Assembly (NCBI GenBank): GCA_024698845.1
Contig: JAILQR010000046.1
Coordinates: forward strand, 1 to 20,967
Reading direction: 5' to 3'
Source: Bacilli bacterium
GTDB taxonomy: Bacteria; Bacillota_I; Bacilli_A; RF39; UBA660
Length of the DNA: 20,967 bases
Shown here in pieces: positions 15,571 through 20,967 of the stretch. The translations under genes and the position numbers were made by a program. The stretch's first letter is position 1. The number at the start of each line of letters is the position of its first letter. The notes below the pieces were generated by a model. That model had not been told where the DNA came from and did not search any database. It saw nothing but the letters and a program-made list of their open reading frames with translations.

Positions 15571-16504
15571 TTATTTCTTTATTCTTTTTTATAAAAGGAA
15601 CACCAAGTATTCTTCTTATAAAATAATGATCTTCTTTTCTTTTTACTCTCATTACATATGATGCAATAGAATCATTACGATAATTTAAAATTTCATCTAA
15701 TTTATCACTATCTTTAAATATGTATCCATGAACATTTTTATCTATAAATAGAGATGTTTTAATATATTTACTTGATAATCCATATAACCTAATAATTTCG
15801 TTATTTAAATCTTTACCACTGATAATTGAGTATTTACCTCCACCAACATTAAAGATTTTTTTATTAAGTTTTTCAATCTTATCAAGTGCTGCAACAAACA
15901 TATATGCAGCATCTTCATCAGTTGTTATTTCAAATGTTTCTTTAGCATTATAGTTAAAGATATAATTTCCTTTATGGGGATTACATAAAATAACTGGTAA
16001 TCTGTAAATAGAATAATTATTTAATTTCTCTTTAATTAACTCTTCTGATTCATATTTATATTTTGCATATGCCCCAAGTTTAGATGAATCTATTTTAGTA
16101 GATACAGAAACTTCATTATTTTCTTGCTCACCATATACTGTTGCAGTAGATGCAAAAAGTAAGTGACATGATGGGTTATAAAAATTTAATATTCTAACAA
16201 TATTTTCTGTTCCTTTATAGTCAATTTCATAACTTAAGTTAGGATTTAAATCTGAAAGTGGTGGATTAACTCCCGCTAAATGTATAACATAATCAGATTC
16301 TTTTAAAGCTGGTTCCATTAGGTTAACATCTGTTACATCAGCGTAAATAATATTCATTCTTTTCTTATATTTACGTAATATTTTATGATTATTTCTAGAT
16401 TTTAAATCCACTGCTGTTACTTCATATTTACCTTCACTTAAAAGATATTTAATAACCTTTTTACCAAGAGTTCCAGCAGCTCCTGTTACTAGTACTTTCT
16501 TCAT
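15554..16504 (-). CDS. NAD(P)-dependent epimerase/dehydratase-like protein (extended SDR)
   Basis: The 316-residue protein has the Rossmann loop TGAAGTLG (7-14), an acidic residue after strand 2 (VDLK, 32-35), DVTD (56-59), VIHLAG (73-78) and ASTATVYG (118-125). It also has the catalytic pair Tyr146/Lys150 (YAKYK). These are the marks of extended short-chain dehydrogenases that act on nucleotide sugars or similar substrates. The substrate cannot be told; the C-terminal third is divergent and the tail is strongly basic (KKNKEIIDKEK). It lies 15 bases downstream of the ZIP transporter gene, with AGAGG before its ATG, and is probably cotranscribed with it. I see no terminator between it and the YebC gene, though that gene has its own promoter. 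Confidence 0.88.
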   Translation of the reverse strand: MKKVLVTGAAGTLGKKVIKYLLSEGKYEVTAVDLKSRNNHKILRKYKKRMNIIYADVTDVNLMEPALKESDYVIHLAGVNPPLSDLNPNLSYEIDYKGTENIVRILNFYNPSCHLLFASTATVYGEQENNEVSVSTKIDSSKLGAYAKYKYESEELIKEKLNNYSIYRLPVILCNPHKGNYIFNYNAKETFEITTDEDAAYMFVAALDKIEKLNKKIFNVGGGKYSIISGKDLNNEIIRLYGLSSKYIKTSLFIDKNVHGYIFKDSDKLDEILNYRNDSIASYVMRVKRKEDHYFIRRILGVPFIKKNKEIIDKEK

Positions 16505-16519
16505 TTTAAAACCTCTATT

Positions 16520-17257
16520 CTACATTAATAATAAAGCAAAAATTATAGCACCTACAAGCAAACCTTCAATAACGCCTTTTTCTTTAATGTTATTAAAAGA
16601 TTCTACCCCAAGTTCTAATATAGATGTATACATAATCATTCCACATGTAATTGATAATACAGCTATATTAACAATTAAACTTAAATCTCCAACTATCATT
16701 CCAATAAATGTACCTAGTGTACCTGATAGTATTAAAGTTAAGTATTTAAACATATTATTTGAATTTTTATTTCTCTTAAAAAAATAAGCAATTTCAATTC
16801 CAAGTGGGATATTATGAAGGGCTATTCCTCCAGCCATTAAAATACCTGCTTTAACTGATCCTTTGGCAACCAAATAAAAAGCCATGCCTTCAAGTATATT
16901 ATGCATTATAACAGATACATATGTAAGAAAACCTATATGGTATAAGTGATCTTTATGTGCATGTTTAGCATCATCATTATGTTTATGTAGATGATGATGG
17001 TGAGGTACAAATAAGTCTAGTAATACTAACACTAACATACCTACTGTCTCTCCACATATACATGATAATAATAAATAATAATTACTTGTTAATTCGTATA
17101 ACTCAGGAATAATATCCGTAAATAAAACAGCAAGTAATATTATAAAAGCAAGTCCTGTTGAAAAATATGTCATAAATTTATTTTTAATTGTCTTTGACAA
17201 GAAAAAACCAATTAAAAATGATAAACCCATTAATAGTGACAAGCATATAATGTGCAT
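16520..17257 (-). CDS. ZIP-family divalent metal transporter
   Basis: ZIP proteins import zinc, iron or manganese across the membrane. The 245-residue protein (from MHIICLSLLMG) has about eight hydrophobic segments and a histidine-rich loop at 86-107 (PHHHHLHKHN...). It has the metal-site helix MHNILEGMAF (His119, Glu123) and a second site helix ALHNIPLGIEIA (147-158). The second site has Leu152 where most ZIPs have Glu (HNIPEG). The start is set at 17257: an in-frame ATG at 17266 directly abuts AAGGGAG, leaving no spacing, whereas 17257 lies 9 bases from it. It is first in a unit with the SDR gene. The metal is not predictable from this alone. Confidence 0.9.
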   Translation of the reverse strand: MHIICLSLLMGLSFLIGFFLSKTIKNKFMTYFSTGLAFIILLAVLFTDIIPELYELTSNYYLLLSCICGETVGMLVLVLLDLFVPHHHHLHKHNDDAKHAHKDHLYHIGFLTYVSVIMHNILEGMAFYLVAKGSVKAGILMAGGIALHNIPLGIEIAYFFKRNKNSNNMFKYLTLILSGTLGTFIGMIVGDLSLIVNIAVLSITCGMIMYTSILELGVESFNNIKEKGVIEGLLVGAIIFALLLM

Positions 17258-17285
17258 ATCTTTCATCTCCCTTGAAACTATAATA

Positions 17286-17294
17286 ATTATATCA
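17286..17294 (-). promoter_or_regulatory. Extended -10 promoter of the ZIP-SDR unit
   Basis: On the minus strand, TGA-TATAAT (17294 down to 17286) about 30 bases before the ATG. The -35 region is only a T-run from the preceding terminator. Confidence 0.6.
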
Positions 17295-17304
17295 AAGATA
17301 GGAT

Positions 17305-17336
17305 AAAAAAAATATCTATTTCTAGATATTTTTTAT
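17305..17336 (-). terminator. Intrinsic terminator of the ltaS-like/asnB unit
   Basis: Minus-strand stem AAATATCTA / TAGATATTT with a GAAA loop and a following T-run. It starts at the asnB stop codon (17333-17335). Confidence 0.87.
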
Positions 17337-19150
17337 GATTCAAAGTAAACTTCATGCCATTTTAAGAAGCAATATACAGTCCATACTTTTTTATAATTAT
17401 CTCTCTTACCATTTACATGATCATCAAGTAGCTTATTTAAATGTTTAACATCAAATAATTCTTTTGCTGTATCTTTGTTAAACATACCTTTAATCTCATT
17501 ATAGAAATCATCTTGTTTCATCCATTCTCTAAGAGGAACTGGGAAACCTAATTTTTTCTTTTTATATGCTTCTGTCGGTATTACTTTTTTAGCTGCATCT
17601 CTTAATGCTACCTTAGTATTTTCTTTAGTTACTTTATACTCTATTGGTAAGCTTGATGCATAGTTAAATACATCTTTATCGATAAATGGTACTCTACCTT
17701 CAAGAGAGTGTGCCATAGTCATTCTATCTGCTTTTTGAAGGATATCTTTAATTAACCAGAAATTAATATCTATAGCTTGCATTTTAACAATATCATCAGC
17801 ATTTTTAAATTCATCATATACTTCTTTAGTAATATCTTTATTTTTTATAAAGTTGCTAACTTTTACTAACTTTTTAGTTTCTCTTTCGCTATATACTTTA
17901 TTAACACCTATATAGTTTTCTTCAAGTGTTAACCCACGTCTTACTAAAAAGTTTAGTCCTTTTACTTCAGGTAAATGAAGACATATTTTTGCAATTGTTC
18001 TTCTTATACACTTAGGTATTTTATTATACCAAGATACATCAACATCACTTCTATAGAAGTTGTATCCACCAAAGAATTCATCTGCTCCTTCACCAGATAA
18101 AACAACTTTTACATCTTTACTAGCAAGTTCTGCGACAAAATATAGAGCTACTGCAGCAGGATCTGCTGTTGGTTCATCTAAATGATACATTATTTTAGGA
18201 ATAACTTTTAAGTATTCTTCTTTAGTTATGATTTTACTTGTATTATTAATTCCTAACTCTTTTGTTAGATTTTTAGCATACTCTATTTCATTATATTTTT
18301 TATCACTATAACCTACTGTATAAGTTTTATCAGGTCTAGCTAAAGCTACTAAATATGATGAGTCTACTCCACTTGATAAGAATGATCCAACCTCTACATC
18401 ACTTATCATATGTTTTTCAACTGAATCTTTCATTAATTTATCAATGTCATCAACAACTTTATCATAGTCTTTTTTAGTAACGTTAAATTCTATATTATAG
18501 AATCTTTTTGTTGTAATTTTACCATCTTTATAAGTTATTGATGTTCCAGGGTCAAGTCTATAAACACCTTTAAATAAAGTTTCTTTTGTTGGTGTAAAAC
18601 TAAATGATAAATACGGTGCTATTAAATCCTTATTTAACTCTTTTTTAAAATCAGGATGTTCTAAGAATGATTTAATTTCAGATGCAAACATAAATGTATC
18701 ATTATTAATATAATAATAAAGTGGTTTAATGCCAAAGTTATCTCTTGCTATAAATAATTCTTTATTTTTATTATCATAAATAGCAAAAGCATACATACCT
18801 CTTAATTTCTTTGGTAATTCATCTTTCCATTCTTCATATCCATGAACTAAAACTTCTGTATCACAGTTAGTTTTAAATTTATGTTTCTTTTTTACTAACT
18901 CTGATTTAAGTTCTAAGTAATTATATATTTCCCCATTAAATACTGTTACAACTGTTTTATCTTCATTATACATTGGTTGGTTACCACTTGATAAATCGAT
19001 AATTGATAATCTTCTATGTCCAAGTGCTACTTCATCATCTATATAGAATCCTTCAGCATCTGGGCCTCTATGGATTATCTTGTCAGTCATTTTTTTAATT
19101 ATTTCTTTTTTTCCCTTTTTATCGTTTACAAATCCTGCTATTCCACACAT
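17333..19150 (-). CDS. asnB: Asparagine synthetase, glutamine-hydrolysing
   Basis: AsnB-type enzymes take ammonia from glutamine and amidate aspartate, or in some Firmicutes meso-diaminopimelate of peptidoglycan. The 605-residue protein has the N-terminal glutaminase domain with nucleophile Cys2 (MCGIAGF), HRGPDAEG, HRRLSIIDLSSGNQPM and VFNGEIYNY. The synthetase domain follows, with the PP-loop SSGVDSS (about 258-264), DEPTADPAAV, SGEGADEFFGGY and LEGRVPFIDKDV. Its length is normal and all key motifs are intact. ATG 19150 lies one base after the stop of the LtaS-like gene, with its AGGAGA site inside that gene, so the two are translationally coupled. That neighbour makes a cell-envelope role a real alternative to asparagine biosynthesis. 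Confidence 0.95.
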   Translation of the reverse strand: MCGIAGFVNDKKGKKEIIKKMTDKIIHRGPDAEGFYIDDEVALGHRRLSIIDLSSGNQPMYNEDKTVVTVFNGEIYNYLELKSELVKKKHKFKTNCDTEVLVHGYEEWKDELPKKLRGMYAFAIYDNKNKELFIARDNFGIKPLYYYINNDTFMFASEIKSFLEHPDFKKELNKDLIAPYLSFSFTPTKETLFKGVYRLDPGTSITYKDGKITTKRFYNIEFNVTKKDYDKVVDDIDKLMKDSVEKHMISDVEVGSFLSSGVDSSYLVALARPDKTYTVGYSDKKYNEIEYAKNLTKELGINNTSKIITKEEYLKVIPKIMYHLDEPTADPAAVALYFVAELASKDVKVVLSGEGADEFFGGYNFYRSDVDVSWYNKIPKCIRRTIAKICLHLPEVKGLNFLVRRGLTLEENYIGVNKVYSERETKKLVKVSNFIKNKDITKEVYDEFKNADDIVKMQAIDINFWLIKDILQKADRMTMAHSLEGRVPFIDKDVFNYASSLPIEYKVTKENTKVALRDAAKKVIPTEAYKKKKLGFPVPLREWMKQDDFYNEIKGMFNKDTAKELFDVKHLNKLLDDHVNGKRDNYKKVWTVYCFLKWHEVYFES

Positions 19151-19151
19151 A

Positions 19152-20967
19152 TTATTCTCCTATCAATTTTGTATAAATATTATTGTTAATTATTTGTCCA
19201 CTAATTGCGAAACGATTTGCAACCTCTATATTCATATTAGATACATAATCATCATCTACAGTAATTCCTTCTCTTGGAACAAATTTCTTTTGTTTAGAAA
19301 AATATGTTCCTTTATCAGATACCCAGCTTCTATCTGAGAATACTGCAAGTCCTGGGTAGTCACTTAAGATATCTTTACCTACAATAAATCTTGAATCATA
19401 GTTTATTCCAAATAAATTTAATACTGTTGGAAGTACATCAATTTGAGATCCAACCTTATTAACTTTTACATTATTTTCCATAGCACTATTCCATATAATT
19501 AAGTTACTTCTATTTACTTCTACAGAAGAATCTCTTTTATATGAACTTATTTCATTTACTTCATCTATAGAAAGTGTATATGGATAATGATCTCCTGTAA
19601 TAACAATTACAGTATCTTCAAGTTTACCAGCTTCATCTAGTTTTTGAATTAATCTTTCAATAGCTCTATCAAATTCTATTTGTGTTGATAAATAAGCTTT
19701 AACTGGAGTTGAATATGGTAAATCATTAACTAACTCTTTATTCTTAATAGCAATTGAGTTACCACCAGTAAAGTTATATGGAGCATGCCCACTAACAGAA
19801 ATATAGTAAGTCATAAAATGATCAGAATTTACATACTTAGGTACTGATACTTCCATCAAATCTATATCGCTTGGAAGCCATTTACAAGACATTTCTTTTT
19901 CTATACCATTTCTACATCCAAGGTATTTATCATATCCTAAAGTTTTCATAGTTTTATTTCTATCATAGTATGAATAAGTCCAGTTATGGAATGCATTTAC
20001 ATCATAACCTAGTTTATTGAATTGGTTACCAAGTGCATAAGTTATTTTAGGACTTCTACTCTTCCATACACTTAATATTTCTTGTGTTGGTATTAATCCT
20101 GTAGTTGATTGGAATTCTCCACCAGTTGTACTTAAGAATACTGGAGAGTAATAATTTTCAAATACAAATCCTGAATGAGTTAATTTATATAGTGTTGGTG
20201 TTAATTCTTTATCAACAGCAATACTATTAAAACCTTCAGCTAGTATAAATATTAGATTTTTATCTTTAAAGTATCCTGTATATTCATTTTGATTTGATGG
20301 GCTTGATGCATCAAAATACTCATATAAAGCTTTTACAGTTGAATCATTTTCATTTGCTATTAGTGATTTTAAATCAACATCGCTTACATTATATGTAACT
20401 ACTTTATCGCCTGGTTTATTATTTATCATCTTGCCATTTTTTGTTGTTACAATAGTTTCATCGAATCCAAATATAACATGTTTGATATCAAGTCTAGTTG
20501 CAGTTAACAAACCAAATTTTTCTATATTACTTTCAGCAACATTTACTTTGTAATATAAGTTATAAGCTGAATATAATTTTTTTCTATCTGGAATCATTGA
20601 TAAGTACATGTTAGCAACTAAAATTAAAAAAACAAAGAAACCAGCAAGTCTAACAGGTCTTATAAGTTTATAGAATCTAATAGTTCTTTTAAATACTAAT
20701 ACAATTATTAATGGTAATAGTAGAAGTATTATTTGTACAAAATACATTTTAACTGAATCAACAATTATATTGGTAAAATCAACTGCTTGATCAGCAAGTC
20801 CTAGCGTATGAAAAGAAAATACTACACTAAATAATTTATAAAAAACAAATTGAAATTCAAACAAAAATGTTATTAAAATTATTGACGTATAAAATATTAT
20901 CTTACTTATTTTTTCTTTTCCAATAATAATGATACTTACATTATTAACAAATATATTTTCTGAAAAA
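19152..20967 (-). CDS. LtaS-like membrane phosphatidylglycerol/phospho-transferase (alkaline phosphatase superfamily), N-terminus beyond window
   Basis: LtaS enzymes build lipoteichoic acid from phosphatidylglycerol on the outer face of the membrane. The frame is open to the window edge (about 605 codons visible); the TTG at 20864 is unlikely to be the start because hydrophobic coding continues upstream (IIFYTSIILITFLFEFQFVF). Membrane helices are followed by an extracellular catalytic domain. It has FILAEGFNS (metal-binding Glu), STTGGEFQS (nucleophile Thr, likely codon 20127-20129), FHNWTYSYYDRN, YYISVSGHAPYN and the metal-binding pair in VITGDHYPY (near 19576-19600). All catalytic positions expected of LtaS are present. 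It may be an LTA synthase, a primase or another glycerol-phosphate transferase. It is coupled to asnB downstream. Confidence 0.9.
   Translation of the reverse strand, partial: FSENIFVNNVSIIIIGKEKISKIIFYTSIILITFLFEFQFVFYKLFSVVFSFHTLGLADQAVDFTNIIVDSVKMYFVQIILLLLPLIIVLVFKRTIRFYKLIRPVRLAGFFVFLILVANMYLSMIPDRKKLYSAYNLYYKVNVAESNIEKFGLLTATRLDIKHVIFGFDETIVTTKNGKMINNKPGDKVVTYNVSDVDLKSLIANENDSTVKALYEYFDASSPSNQNEYTGYFKDKNLIFILAEGFNSIAVDKELTPTLYKLTHSGFVFENYYSPVFLSTTGGEFQSTTGLIPTQEILSVWKSRSPKITYALGNQFNKLGYDVNAFHNWTYSYYDRNKTMKTLGYDKYLGCRNGIEKEMSCKWLPSDIDLMEVSVPKYVNSDHFMTYYISVSGHAPYNFTGGNSIAIKNKELVNDLPYSTPVKAYLSTQIEFDRAIERLIQKLDEAGKLEDTVIVITGDHYPYTLSIDEVNEISSYKRDSSVEVNRSNLIIWNSAMENNVKVNKVGSQIDVLPTVLNLFGINYDSRFIVGKDILSDYPGLAVFSDRSWVSDKGTYFSKQKKFVPREGITVDDDYVSNMNIEVANRFAISGQIINNNIYTKLIGE

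Noticed and set aside
1..20967. tRNA/rRNA genes, CRISPR arrays, insertion sequences, phage or toxin-antitoxin modules
   Set aside because: None seen by reading both strands; the gene content is mostly housekeeping and envelope functions.

Overview
The window is very AT-rich, tightly packed DNA using the standard bacterial code: tryptophan is TGG, and stops are TAA or TAG. It carries a peptidoglycan gene (murC), a lipoteichoic-acid-synthase-like enzyme, a class B sortase and strong AGGAGG-type ribosome binding sites. It also has a class III (oxygen-sensitive) ribonucleotide reductase. Together these point to a walled, anaerobic, low-GC Firmicute. An uncultured gut Bacilli lineage (RF39 or Erysipelotrichales-like) is my best inference, but no rRNA is present to settle it.

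Layout. Positions 1-1598 (-) hold the start of a multi-pass transporter with calcium-loop-like inserts, followed upstream by lysS (1697-3181, -) and a small secreted, wall-anchored-looking protein (3272-3832, -). Divergent from that protein is a class B sortase locus (3979-5571, +) interrupted by two in-frame TAA codons. Next on the minus strand are a one-pass protein with a long Pro/Ala/Val-rich tail and Ig-like ectodomain (5603-7228) and the anaerobic ribonucleotide reductase nrdD (7539-9860). A 64-residue ORF (7317-7511) just downstream of nrdD carries the glycyl-radical motif that the large ORF lacks. A 353-base divergent promoter region separates nrdD from murC (+, 10214/10220-11599).

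The rest is on the minus strand. A probable unit runs pduL (14120-14689), a TPR protein (12602-14059) and a dus tRNA-dihydrouridine synthase (11614-12600). Upstream of it are a YebC-family gene (14788-15504), an SDR epimerase (15554-16504) with a ZIP metal transporter (16520-17257), and asparagine synthetase (17333-19150) coupled to an LtaS-like enzyme (19152 to beyond the window edge).

How they fit together: murC, the LtaS-like enzyme, perhaps AsnB (by amidation), the sortase and the secreted substrate-like protein all concern the cell envelope. lysS, dus and YebC serve translation. The NrdD pair makes deoxynucleotides without oxygen, and PduL links acyl-CoA to acyl-phosphate in fermentation. 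Nearly every unit ends in a compact hairpin plus T-tract, several of which overlap the last codons. The best leads are the split NrdD, the sortase with its double stop and large cytoplasmic domain, and the acidic repeats inserted in the transporter. I saw no tRNA, rRNA, CRISPR array, insertion sequence or phage gene.
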